From contig NC_135132.1 of NCBI RefSeq assembly GCF_050908995.1, positions 2,227,001 to 2,291,000 of the forward strand: 64,000 nucleotides of DNA. The letters are read 5' to 3'. Below are positions 1 to 10,747 of the stretch, in pieces. The first letter of the stretch is position 1. Every line of letters starts with the position of its first letter. Below the pieces are notes generated by a model. The model searched no databases. It was not told the origin of the DNA and was given only the letters and a program-made list of their open reading frames with translations. This DNA comes from Andrena cerasifolii (taxonomy: Eukaryota > Arthropoda > Insecta > Hymenoptera > Andrenidae). Made by a program: the position numbers and the translations under genes.

Positions 1-538
1 AAATATTTGTATTGAAAGAATTAAAATAAAAGTTTGTGAGAAGGAAAACTAATACAGAAATGGTAATTTTCTATATAATATAGTGAGCACAAGTGTTCCC
101 ATTGGTTGCAATTGAAACAAAACATTAATAAAGTGTGCTACTATTTCAATAAAACAGATAGTGCTGTGTAAATTAAATTACTGCACCTACTTAACTCCTA
201 TTTCATAGTTTCGTTTTACCACTTAGAGTTTCCGTTTCCTTATTCACAGATGTTGCCATATTGGGCATAGACGAAAATATCTGTATGGGGGGCTGCCTGG
301 GATAGCCAACTGGAAAGAAACGAGACATCTGCTTGTTCCTGCAGTTCCGCTGTCAGCAACAGATTCCATGTCGTCAAAATTAAGACACCCAACCGGTGGA
401 ACACGATGCCAGATATACGGATAAATACATTGCCACGAAGATAGTTATTTATTTCAGCAGTTATAAACTGAACTTTGTAGAAAGCATTAGATATCATATG
501 ATGAAATTGAAATACTGACAAACAGCATTAATTCGTCG
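1..538. other. Unassigned AT-rich DNA
   Basis: No gene, splice-bounded exon or element boundary was recognised. The slightly GC-richer stretch around 240-460 is open on the minus strand for 93 codons, but nothing in it matches a known family and no splice consensus supports it. Confidence 0.4.
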
Positions 539-1208
539 TTAAGGTAGTTCCTGGATAATCTACTAAATTCAAGAATTCTTTCAAATTTCGTTCAAAACTA
601 ATTTCGAATACAAGACACCCTTGTACAAAGTTTAAAATCGATTTACAGTGGCATATGGCAGAGTCGAAACAAAGGGGGTTACAGTTTCAGTTTTTCTTCT
701 GAAACAGGAAAACTATATTCAAGAAGTGTACCAAAATTGGCGCAAAAGTACATCGAAATGTCAGGAAATGAATTTATTAATTTCTGCGAAACTGACCACA
801 TGGTTTCTTCGTAAATGCCCATAAAAAATAGGTTTACCTGCAAATTTTTTAGAAACTACGTAGAGCAGTCAACGTGGCAACGTCGCACAATCGATATTTT
901 CAGATATTTAAATAGCGAACGACGATTCAAATTCATACGAACATTTTTTCTGACATTTTGGTTATAAAAGATGCTCCAAATGAATGCGACGTTGCCAGAT
1001 CTGCTGCTCCAATTCAGTAGGCTAATCAATTTAATATTCTATTTATTTTCGTATTACAATTATTTATATTAACATTGATTTTTTAAAATATATATATACA
1101 CGATGTTAAAAATTATTATTATGATTTCTATAGTATCATGCTACTTTGTATTTATCGTTTATTACTCAACTCTAATGGACTAACATAGTTGGTTAAGAGC
1201 TACCTTAA
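539..1208 (+). mobile_element. TTAA-flanked MITE, copy A (piggyBac-like)
   Basis: The element is bounded by TTAA at 539-542 and 1205-1208. Its imperfect terminal inverted repeats read GGTAGTTCCTG inward from the left and GGTAGCTCTTAACC from the right. It aligns along its length in the same orientation with copy B at 1658-2375, but lacks about 47 bases after the ...TGTACAAAGTTT segment. There is no transposase. TTAA target duplication is the hallmark of piggyBac (and Kolobok) elements; assignment to either is inference. Confidence 0.7.
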
Positions 1209-1657
1209 ACAGAAATAGTTAAACAAAATTAATTTATTGGAAATACCAAATTCGTTTAACAGGATTAATTATTCAGAAACTGTTGATTCGTTAAACAGAA
1301 TTAATTTGTTAGGAACACTGAATTCGTTAAACATAAATAATGTAATTGAAATTCTGATATTGGTAACGAGAATTTATTTCACAGAAATTCCAAATGACAT
1401 ATTAAAATTGAAATTTGGAATAGAACTACGAAGTGTCATAATATATGACAAATATAAAAGGCACTATATACAGGGTGTTCACGAAATCGTGATACCAGCG
1501 GAAATATATATAAGACTCCATTTTCGAGAAAACCGAGTTTGAAAATAGAACCAATTCCTAAACCAGTGCACGCACATTTACCGGATTTTGAAAATCGATT
1601 TCTTAAAATGATGTCGAATTTAATAACAGCACAATTTGTTTGCGTTGAACCTGGCCC
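1209..1657. repeat. Degenerate short repeats between two MITE copies
   Basis: Between about 1225 and 1345 the phrase ATTCGTTAAACAGAATTAAT recurs three times in diverged form with a period of about 45 bases, giving a decayed tandem repeat. A TATACAGGGTGTT motif lies near 1466; the same motif recurs elsewhere in the window. No coding evidence: the 101-codon plus frame is a by-product of the repeats. Confidence 0.4.
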
Positions 1658-2375
1658 TTAAGGTAGTTCCTGAATATTCTACTAAAATCAAGAATTCTTT
1701 CAAATTTCGTTCGAAACTAATTTTGAATACAAGACACCCTTGTACAAAGTTTACAATCGATTTACCACATAGTTATCGAGAAACTGTTAATTAAAGTTGA
1801 TGCATTTTAACACAGTGGCATATAGCAGAGTCGGAAAAAGGAAGTTATAGTTTCAGGTTTCCTTCTGAAACAGGAAAACTATTTTCTAGAAGTGTGCCAA
1901 AATTGGCACAAAAGTACATCGAAATGTCAGGAAATGAATTTATTAATTTCTGCGAAACTGACCACATGGTTTCTTCGTAAATGCCCATAAAAAATAGGTT
2001 TACCTGCAAATTTTTTAGAAACTACGTAGAGCAGTCAACGTGGCAACGTCGCACAATCGATATTTTCAGATATTTAAATAGCGAACGACGATTCAAATTC
2101 ATACGAACATTTTTTCTGACATTTTGGTTATAAAAGACGCTCCAAATGAATGCGACGTTGCCAGATCTGCTGCTCCAATTCACTACGCTAACCAATTTAA
2201 TATTCTATTTATTTTCGTATTACAATTATTTATATTAACATTGATTTTTTATAAAATATATATACACGATGTTAAAAATTATTATTATTATTTCTATAGA
2301 ATCATACTACTTTATATTTATCGTTTATTACCCAACTCTAATTTGACTAACACAGTTGGTTAGGAACTACCTTAA
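1658..2375 (+). mobile_element. TTAA-flanked MITE, copy B (piggyBac-like)
   Basis: This is a full-length copy bounded by TTAA at 1658-1661 and 2372-2375. The inverted termini match well: GGTAGTTCCTGA on the left and, read inward from the right, GGTAGTTCCTAACC. It is a direct-orientation relative of copy A 450 bases upstream and carries the ~47 bases that copy A lost, so copy B is nearer the ancestral form. It is non-autonomous. Confidence 0.75.
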
Positions 2376-2815
2376 TGCCATTGTACTTTATTCTTACTGT
2401 GAAAATCCTCCGTTCCTTTTCTCTAATTTTATTTTTTGTTTCTCTGTATTTCTATTGCGTTTTTCTGCTTCTATTTATTGTACCGCGTACGTGGTGTGAT
2501 AAAGCCGTATTACTATTGTTGTTGTTATTATGAATATATTTATTATTTTTATTATTTATATGATAGTACTGAGTAGCTGTCTATGGTAAATGCTGGAGAA
2601 GATACCAACAGCTCTAATTTTTTATCACTGTGATGCAAGCACCATGACTGATTGGTAGGCGCGTTGTGTTTGGCAAAGTAATTAAGCAAATGAATGTAAG
2701 CAGTTATGGAGATCGCTTCGGAGACGTTGAACTACTTAAGGAAAAATATTTCTAATATACTCCAAATTTATTTGTTTCTATTTTAGTATTCTCTATGAAA
2801 GTACATATTATTATA
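2376..2815. other. Unassigned AT-rich DNA
   Basis: Nothing recognisable between the TTAA element and the TA duplication of the Tc3-like element. Confidence 0.4.
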
Positions 2816-4025
2816 TACAGAGCTCCTCAAAATTGTACGTCCACTCCAAATTTGTTGCTTTTGATATTTTTGGGTGAGCCTAAAACCTGAGAAACAATTC
2901 CAGTATTTTTGGGGTAGGCTGGAAAACATGGGCTTGCAAAACATCGGACCTTTAGCATTATACTCAATGGATATTTATCCAAAAATTATTTTTGCATCCT
3001 GAAAATTATACGTGCACCACAGTTTAATTACGTTTTTGGGTAAAATAAATGACATTTTTTAGCTTATTAATTGTTGTTAACCCTCAGACAATAGTAAAAT
3101 TGGTTTGTACATATCCGAAGAGTAATTTGCCCGTCCAATAAAATTTTATGATCATACTTATTTTCATTCTCCACATCGATGGCTTACAAGGGGTTCTTCA
3201 GGTTTGACAATTTCAGAAAATTTTGATACTTTGTACACGCGAAGGTCTTCACTCTGACATTCCCCAAAGCAGTAAGACGCCTTTTTCAGCCAAATTCGAG
3301 ATTACTTGAAGTTATTACAAGTATTAAAAAAAATTATTAAAAGGAAACGGTCAATTAGGTACTCCACTTATTCTTTTAAAAAATAATAGGCAGTCAGCTT
3401 ACATCAAGTGACTTCAAGTTCACACTCGTACTTACGTTCACATTATTCAAGCTGTATTTCAAGGTAAGTAAAAGTTGAAGGACTCCTTACTTCGCTAGAA
3501 ACTTGGAAGATTTTTTTTTACATGTTTCTGAAGATTTTTTTTGAAAGGTGTCTTTGTTACACCCTTGCCTTTTTTGTTATATTATTTCAAGTGAAGTGAA
3601 TAACAGGTTCACGTTGGTAAAGTAGCTTCAAGTTACTTGAATTCAAGGGACTTGAAGTCAAGCTTGACTAATCTGAACGAGACTTAAGACTATATCTTGA
3701 AGGAACTCGTAGTATTAGCTGTGCGTTGTTATTTGTGTGTATTGTTTAAATTGTGAAAATGCGACAAACAAGTATTATCTGAAATGAAAAAGACTCAAAT
3801 CGAGGCCTTTCAGGAGAACACCACTGTGACGGCCGGAAAGGTAAGCCATTTTTAAGATTTTTTTCCAGGAATAATTTACAGTTTTCATATCAAATTGTTA
3901 CTACCTACCTTTAGTACAGTGTCTTAAGAGACTATAAAAAAATAGTGGAAAATGAGTGGAAAAACATGCATAAATATTAATATATTAATTAATCTTCTAG
4001 ACCCCGCACGCGCGCTGGTCGAATG

Positions 4026-4555
4026 TAGGGCTGGGACTATTCGTCGAATTTTTCGGTATTCGAATATTCGAATACTTCAGTTGCTCAATTATTTGGCGAA
4101 TATAATTCAAACATCCAAGTATTCGAATACTATTCGAATATTCAAGTATTCGAATACTATTCGAATATTCAAGTATTCGAATACTATTCGAATACCATTC
4201 GAATATTCAAGTATTCGAATACCATTCGAATATTCAAGTATTCGAATACCATTCGAATATTCAAGTATTCGAATATCATTCGAATATTCAAGTATTAGAA
4301 TACTATTCGAATATTTAAGTATTCGAATATCATTCGAATATTCAAGTATTCGAATACTATTCGAATATTTAAGTATTCGAATACTATGGTGTGAATTATA
4401 AATTAAGTACTTTAGGTTCATTTGTCAGGGTGAAATCTTGTAAGCTAATTTTGACCCACTTTACACCATACTATTCGAATACATCAGTTTATTCGTAGCA
4501 TTCGAATACTTGTAAAATATTCGGATATTAAATTATTCTAATAGTCCCAGCCCTA
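4026..4555 (+). mobile_element. hAT MITE with ATTCGAATA repeats
   Basis: Perfect 8-base target duplication GTCGAATG at 4018-4025 and 4556-4563. Termini are TAGGGCTGGGACTATT and its inverted counterpart AATAGTCCCAGCCCTA. The core at about 4110-4390 is a tandem array of a roughly 27-base unit built on ATTCGAATA, itself palindromic, so both strands appear open over it. It is 530 bases, non-autonomous, and inserted in the Tc3-like element. Confidence 0.92.
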
Positions 4556-5274
4556 GTCGAATGTGTAACTATGGAACAGCAGGTCCGAAATCAAATTTCA
4601 TTTTTTTATAAACTATATGAATGTAGTTTCCTTTTTTGCCTTGCAGCAAAAAAGAAATACACGCGCAACACCTCTCTGCCAGAGATAAAAGAAGTATTAT
4701 CAAGGAGGCCTCAAATTCTACACTCACAACAAAGGAACAATTGCGAACTGGGCGTCTCGATTGAGACTATACGTCGGGTTATGAAGAAGAGCCCTCATTT
4801 CGTTTGTGCCAAACTACTATCAGCCCCGCGTTTGAAGTAGAGCTGTTACTTCTTGACCCGTCGGGTACCCGGATTAGGGTTCTTACTTTTCGCGGGTTTC
4901 CGGTCCACCGGGTCCACCCGGGTTTGCGGGTAATACGGTTACGATTACCCGATACTCGTGTTATACGTAATCGACGAAATACCGGTTATTGCAGTGGATC
5001 GTAAGAAACATTACACCTGTCTTATATCCATCTGTAATCTGTAAAATATTTCAACGTGAAAGAAAAAGTAGAAATTAAAAATATTGTATTACGTAACGTT
5101 TGTGTACAATGCACATGTAATGTTTTAATAGTAAGTTCAGTCGCTTCATTCTGGATCTTTATTCATATATAAAAAAATTCGTTTTTTTATATAAAATAGT
5201 ACACTCGTTTCGTTGTCTTCTTTCTCGTACATTTCCTTTTAAATCCTTTCTTATATGGCCATAACCCAGTAATA

Positions 5275-5961
5275 GTACTATTACCCGGCCGAAAGAAGAT
5301 CCCCAAGAGGCGGGCTCGGGTGATACAGTCCGTCGCTATGACGATTGGTCAAATCACCTATTTTGGCACACTTTTAAAGACGCGACACACGAATTTTGGT
5401 TATTGGCTGAAGTAGGCACATACATTGTCGCACCGCGCGACGAAGAGAGCGCACAAAACACATCGAGATCGAGTGGAATAGAGCGATCTGACCGACGAAC
5501 GCCAAAGCAATAGCGTAGGCATCTCAGACGGTTAACCATTAATATATAATAACATAAAAATTTCCTTATTTTTCACAATATATTCAGGAAAGTATTATCA
5601 TTGGTTTGGTTAGATTTTTCTGATTAAAATAAGCCCAAACGCAATCTCGCACAGATTGTTTAAAAAATAAGGAAATTTTTATGTTATTATATATTAATGG
5701 TTAACCGTCTGAGATGCCTACGCTATTGCTTTGGCGCTCGTCGGTCAGATCGCTCTATTCCACCCGATCTCGATGTGTTTTGTTCGCTCTCTTTGTCGCG
5801 CGATGCGACAATGTATGTGCCTACTTCAGCCAATAACCAAAATTCGTGTGTCGCGTCTTTAAAAGTGTGCCAAAATAGGTGATTCGACCAATCGTCATAG
5901 CGACGGACTGTATCGCCCGAGCCCGCCTCTTGGGGATCTTCTTTCGGCCGGGTAATAGTAC
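5275..5961. mobile_element. Foldback element, ~299-base arms
   Basis: The left arm (5275-5573) and right arm (5663-5961) are near-perfect inverted copies around an 89-base spacer. The outer ends read GTACTATTACCCGGCCGAAA on both sides. The 61-codon frames on opposite strands at 5354-5539 and 5697-5882 are the same arm sequence read twice and are not genes. It is inserted in the 2.5-kb hAT. Confidence 0.85.
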
Positions 5962-6085
5962 GTTGCGTGACAAGGGAGAGAAGAAAGTGATTTCGACGAG
6001 CGCGAAGTTTGCTGTCCGAGATGGCTGCCGAACTGTGTTATCCGTATCATACGAGTATCGAGTACTCGTAACCGTATTACCCGCA

Positions 6086-6756
6086 GACCTGGGTAGCGCC
6101 TGGGTAACCGGGTACCACCCGGGTAGCACCTGGGTAACCGGGTATCACCCGGGTAGCGCCCGGGTAACCCGATTTTCACCCGAATAGCGCCTGGGTAACC
6201 CGATTTTCACCCGAATAGCGCCTGGGTAACCCGATTTTCACCCGAATAGCGCCTGGGTAACCGGGTACCACCCGGGTAGCGCCTGGGTAACCGGGTATCA
6301 CCCGGGTAGCGCCCGGGTAACCGGGTATCACCCGGGTAGCGCCTGGGTAACCCGATTTTCACCCGAATAGCGCCTGGGTAACCCGATTTTCACCCGGGTA
6401 GCGCCTGGGTAACCCGGTTTTCATCCGAGTAGCGCCTGGGTAACCGGGTACCATCCGGGTAGCGCCTGGGTAACCGGGTATCACCCGGGTAGCGCCTGGG
6501 TAACCCGGTTTTCATCCGAGTAGCGCCTGGGTAACCGGGTACCATCCGGGTAGCGCCTGGGTAACCGGGTATCACCCGGGTAGCGCCTGGGTAACCCGGT
6601 TTTCACCCGAATAACGCTTGGGTAACCGGGTACCACCCGGGTAGCGCCTGGGTAACCGGGTATCACCCGGGTAGCGCCTGGGTAACCCGGTTTTCACCCG
6701 AGTAGCGCCTGGGTAACCGGGTATCACCCGGGTAGCGCCCGGGTCACCGGGTATCA
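6086..6756 (+). repeat. 30-base minisatellite with ~91-base higher-order period
   Basis: About 22 tandem copies of a GC-rich unit of the form GGGTAGCGCCTGGGTAACC plus either GGGTACCACCC, GGGTATCACCC or CGATTTTCACCC. Variant units recur every third copy in the right half, producing a period of about 91 bases (the reading frames at 6390 and 6481 repeat with exactly that offset). The open frames across it are repeat artefacts. Confidence 0.9.
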
Positions 6757-6861
6757 AGAGCCCTAACCCGGACATTACCCGGGATAACTTCAAGCAATTG
6801 AATGTAGTACTGTCTGTAGTATAGTCTGATGTTAGCCGAAAATGATCGAACATTACCCTTA

Positions 6862-6999
6862 GGGCGGTATTCTCAGTCGCTACTTATTCTTAAGCAAAAG
6901 CTTAAGTATGCGGCATCCTCTACTAACCTAGTAGCTAGTAAAGGATGCCGAATGCTTAAGCATTTGCTTAAGAATAAGTAGCGACTGAGAATACCGCCC
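6862..6999. mobile_element. Harbinger-like MITE (138 bases)
   Basis: The ends are inverted repeats starting GGGCGGTATTCTCAGTCGCT and pairing for about 60 bases. They are flanked by TTA at 6859-6861 and 7000-7002. A 3-base TWA target duplication and G-rich start are typical of PIF/Harbinger MITEs. Almost the whole element forms one hairpin. Confidence 0.8.
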
Positions 7000-7016
7000 T
7001 TAGAGCTCATACTACT

Positions 7017-7243
7017 GGAGGTCTCATTGCCTTATGTCTCCTGTCCTCGAAACTGTCGCCAACATCCCGCGAGAGAGAAATACATGTGCGAGCTGGTACG
7101 AGTGAGAGGTGTACACCGGCGCATGCGCATTGCGAGCGATTGGGATTCCCTCGTACTACCTCTCTCGCTCGCTCCATCGAGAAAGTATCTCTTTCTCTCT
7201 CGCACGATGTTGGCGACAGTTTCGGGCTCCCAATGAGACCTCC
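7017..7243. repeat. Palindromic element with ~60-base arms
   Basis: Left arm GGAGGTCTCATTG through TGTCGCCAACAT pairs with the right arm ATGTTGGCGACAG through CAATGAGACCTCC. The GC-rich spacer holds a GCGCATGCGC motif. No clear target duplication. Open frames on both strands here reflect the arms and low stop density. Confidence 0.7.
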
Positions 7244-7949
7244 ATGTCTATGTGCTCTAAGACAATACCACATTCAATGGCTTGAAGTTATTCCGGGTAA
7301 CCGGGTACCCGACGGGTCAAAAAGTAATAGCTCTAGTTTGAAGGCTCCTCACTTTGAAAAACGATTGTTACGCTGCAATAACGTCAGCAATAGTTCAAAA
7401 CAATGGTTTAACGATAGAAGAATCACTTTATTGGGCTGGCCACATTGCTGCCCCATCCTAATCCGATGAAAAATGTGTGGAGCATTATTGCGCGCCGTAA
7501 TTATGCAGGAAATCGAGCATATAATACCTACACTCCAACAGTTGAAAGCAGCAATTCAAATAACTTGGGAAGGCATTGCAATGCAGATTTTAATTTATTT
7601 AGTGAACACTATGTGAAATAGAGTATTTGATTTAATTAGTAAGACAGGAAAGGTTATTAATTACTAAATTTGTAGTTTCCTATCTTCTCGTTATTAAAAT
7701 ATTAACCATTTTCCTGTTATTTCGAGGTAAAGCGAAATTAAAACGAAGTGGACGTATAATCTTGTGGCTGTAAAAAATCAATATTTGAATAAATATTCAT
7801 TGTGTTAACTACCAGAGGTCCAATTTGTTCCAGTCGCACGTTTTTCAACACCCCAAAAAACATGGGCAAATTAGCCAGGCTTTAAGTCCACATGGAAATA
7901 TCAAAACCTCAACATTTGGGGTAGACGTACAATTTTGTCGAGCACTTTA

Positions 7950-8697
7950 CATACGTACACAATATCCCCTATCGCGTCACTCACAAATTTACGTCATGCG
8001 CACAATTTTCATAGCAATACGATTGATGAAATGATTCGTGCACAACTTCTTTAGCCAAGAAAGTGAGCTACACATTTTTGTAAATAAATTTTGCAATAAT
8101 AATTTTCCTAGTACTAATCAAACAGTATAGATGATAACGAGTTTATTCGAGTGGTGCAACAATTATTTCCAGTACTATATATGTTGTAAATGGTTCGAAT
8201 ATTTGTGAGACGTTAAAGTTAGAGACTATTGCGTTCATTAGTTGTTATGTAGAAAACTATATGAATTAAATAAATAAATTTTATGTTTCCGCCTCTAGAT
8301 CAAAACCAAAAAATAAACATACAAAGCAGTATCGTATGGAGTGTAATGACGAATACAAATATTAAGTCAAGTTACCGCAGATGGAAAATTTAAATCTTTA
8401 TTTTTCATTACGTATCGTGGAACAAATATGCTGTGGAAATTTCTTTGTTGGCAACCCTTGTTTTTTGTTAACCACTATTACGTATTAAGTGGATCAAAAA
8501 GTAGTTTAAAAAAATTTCACTGTTATTTCATTTTATTATATTTCATATTTAAACGATTTTATTCTCCTTAAGTGTAATAGTTTACAAAAACATAACAATT
8601 CAGCTACAGTAACATACAAATTCAGACTTTAAACTCAATTCTTTGATGGTGACTGTAAGATAAAATTCTTCTAAAACTTTCAAATTCCAATAGGAGC
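7950..8697. other. Unassigned AT-rich DNA
   Basis: No element boundary, gene or strong hairpin was recognised. Confidence 0.4.
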
Positions 8698-9609
8698 TTA
8701 AGGGGTGAGTCCACTGTGAAGTCGTGAAAAATTGTCATTTTTTAGGATTTATTTTTTAGTAAACGGAATGTCCAACGTAAATTATTTTTTGTCTACTTAC
8801 TAATACACTTATTGACAGTATAAAGAAAAATTTATTTTAAATTTTTAACAGTTTTTTTTAAATATATATCGCACAGATGTGAGCCTTGAGAAAGCGATGC
8901 AGCGCTGGTGCAGGTGATTCCGGGAGAACGATGCATTCGAAACAAAAAATTCAAAGTGTGTTGTAGTCACTATGAGTGTGGTTATCGCCGGAACTAGGAT
9001 TATTTTTACTGATAAAAAATTAACAAAATGGCGGAGGTTTGAAGTTTAAGTGTCGAAATACGGTGAATTTTTCAATCATTTCGCCTTGTAAAAAGTATGA
9101 AATGGTTAATCCAAAAAGGTTTCCGTGGTCCCAGCCATAGCCACTGATGTTCTGAATAACGTGTAAAATTTTCAAACTGATTAGTCAAATAGTTTCTTTG
9201 CAATCACCTGCACCAATTGAAAAAAATGTTGTTTTGAGATAGTCGCGTTTAAAGTTATAAAACAAATTAAAAAAATTCTTTTAAATTTTTTTGTATAATA
9301 CAAGAGTAGCTTAATAAATACCAAAAAGATTTATTGCAATATATGTCGTATCTACGGAGAAAAAAATCTTTAAAAATGGCTTAATTTTTCAAACAACCCT
9401 AGTATAAATCACTTATATATCAATAAGCTTCTTGTTGTATAATTATCTCCTGATCTATAAATAATTTATATATCCATATAGTTCAAATGTATTTATATAA
9501 CGGAATATATATTTATTCATACACCAATTCATAAATATAAACGTATTTATATAAATTATTTATAGTATAATAAGTTCATTATTAGTCATTCATTAGTATA
9601 ACCCCTTAA
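8698..9609 (-). mobile_element. TTAA-flanked element, family P2, copy 1
   Basis: TTAA at 8698-8701 and 9606-9609. The left end reads GGGGTGAGTCCACTGTGAAG. The interior (8700-9385) is an inverted-orientation relative of the element at 16897-17565, sharing TGCAGCGCTGGTGCAGGTGA-like and AAAATGGCGGAGGTTTGAAG segments. The last ~220 bases are an AT-rich stretch replacing the expected right terminus except for the final ACCCC-TTAA, so the right end was probably rearranged by another insertion or deletion. Confidence 0.7.
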
Positions 9610-10039
9610 ACAACACTAGCATTTAAAAGAACGAATATAACAATTTTATGCGAACAAAATAAAACTGGTGCATAAAACCCTGACGCTATAAAGGCGCTTA
9701 GTATCTTCATTCTATACACATATGTAAAAGAATATTGCATATAAGAGTATGCACCTAACTAATCCGAATTAAATTTACCATTAATCACAGAAAATAATAA
9801 CAAACCACTATCTTTATTTCAACCATTCTATTTTCATTATCCGTAGCAATTTACAGAATGACAATAAAAAATCGCTACAAAATCATACGGATTTCTAAAA
9901 CTAAATACAAACATTTCCCAGCGAAAAAAAGTACCGAATTTTTGGCTCAACTTACATAACACCCACAGTAACGCAAACGAAAGACAAAAGCACCGTGCAA
10001 TTTCCAAAGTCCAAGTATAAACGCGCATTAATAGACGCG
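9610..10039. other. Unassigned AT-rich DNA
   Basis: No gene or element recognised; the 63-codon minus frame at 9837-10028 has no family resemblance. Confidence 0.4.
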
Positions 10040-10747
10040 AGTATTACAAAGGCGTGTTTCTCTGGCGCGTCGCGTCGCGCAGAAAGGGAGATCCATATCG
10101 TGTCAGGCATACCGACGTAACTTTTATAAGCATTTCTTACGGAAATTGGAGTAAATTACGGCATGCCTGCCAACTGTCATCGGCACACGGGTTCCCCAGT
10201 CCTCTATATTCCTTGCACACATTTCCAGGGCTAGTTCTCCGGATCGATAAAGATTTTATTTCCGAAGAAATATTCGGCTGGAATCCAAGGGGACGCGAAA
10301 AGGACAGACAGGTGGTCTTGACAGCGCCTTTAAAAGTCGGAAGAACCGATGACTGGCAACTGGCGAGGGGCCCTGAACCTCGTGTAAAAGGTATGTACTG
10401 GTCCAGAGCGCCCTTGCCTTCGCTCCGTCAGTTTTTTCATCGTCTGCTCCCGGACTGCCGCCTTTAAAGCGATCGTCACGGGTACCGCGCTTTTACGCGG
10501 TCCTTTCTCAGCAGGTGTGCACGCATGTCTTACTCACTGTTAGTATCTTCCATTGCGGTCGCCTCTTACCACTGCCAATACTAAGAGATGTGTAAATCGT
10601 TGTACACTGCTGGGAATATTTGCGGCACCGCTCGAGCACAGTGCTGGACGAAAGTTTTAATACAGCGCGGGATTCGATGCACAAACGTCTGTAGAAGTTT
10701 CGGTGTCGCCTGTGCATTCTCTCCGGCACGTAACTTTATTTCAACTG
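10040..10747. other. GC-richer island, possible unrecognised exon or promoter
   Basis: This stretch is clearly richer in G+C and CpG than its surroundings. The plus strand is open for 137 codons (10054-10467) and the minus strand for 73 (10508-10729), but neither translation resembles a known domain and no convincing splice sites bound them. GC-rich islands of this kind accompany the host exons elsewhere in the window, so a promoter or untranslated exon is possible. This is inference only. Confidence 0.25.

Larger units (their letters stand above)
4838..7335 (+). mobile_element. hAT element, 2.5 kb, non-autonomous, with nested elements
   Basis: Perfect 8-base duplication GTTTGAAG at 4830-4837 and 7336-7343. 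Inverted termini: TAGAGCTGTTACTTCTTGAC on the left and, inward from the right, TAGAGCTATTACTTTTTGAC, continuing through CCCGTCGGGTACCCGG. No transposase was found. Inside are a foldback element (5275-5961), a minisatellite (6086-6756), a Harbinger-like MITE (6862-6999) and a palindrome (7017-7243). Removing it rejoins the Tc3 transposase reading frame at the duplicated octamer. Confidence 0.92.
4665..7620 (+). pseudogene. Tc3-like transposase pseudogene (split)
   Basis: In one frame from about 4668 the DNA reads HLSARDKRSIIKEASNST then LTTKEQL, the N-terminal helix-turn-helix style of Tc1/Tc3 transposases. A frameshift near 4740 moves the next part to the frame reading ELGVSIETIRRVMKK (second DNA-binding helix). 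The frame then runs into the hAT insertion at 4838. Beyond it, from 7344, the reading resumes with HFEKRL and passes directly to SSKQWFNDRRITLLGWP, HPNPMKNVWSIIARRNYAG and LKAAIQITWEGIAMQI. These match the C-terminal part of the DDE domain (the usual WPA-SPDLNPIENLW region), spread over three frames. The first two catalytic acidic residues are absent through an internal deletion. It is a multiply broken relic. Confidence 0.75.
2818..7947 (+). mobile_element. Tc3-like element, disrupted by nested insertions
   Basis: Inverted termini define the element. From the left it reads CAGAGCTCCTCAAAATTGTA; from the right, inward, AAGTGCTCGACAAAATTGTA, and pairing continues for about 60 bases. TA lies outside both ends (2816-2817 and 7948-7949), as expected for Tc1/mariner. 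The interior holds pieces of a Tc3-like transposase at about 4665-4829 and 7344-7620. Removing two hAT insertions (4026-4555 and 4838-7335) leaves roughly 2.1 kb. The central catalytic region is missing, so it is dead. Confidence 0.75.

Noticed and set aside
3952..4421. Long open frames on both strands (149 and 104 codons)
   Set aside because: They consist of the ATTCGAATA array in a hAT MITE; the peptide is a repetition of IRIFEYSS-like words.
6390..6853. Overlapping 61-93 codon minus frames
   Set aside because: They repeat with the 91-base minisatellite period and have no gene-like composition.
10054..10467. 137-codon plus frame as a gene
   Set aside because: No recognisable domain and no splice or start evidence; the open frame is explained by local GC richness.
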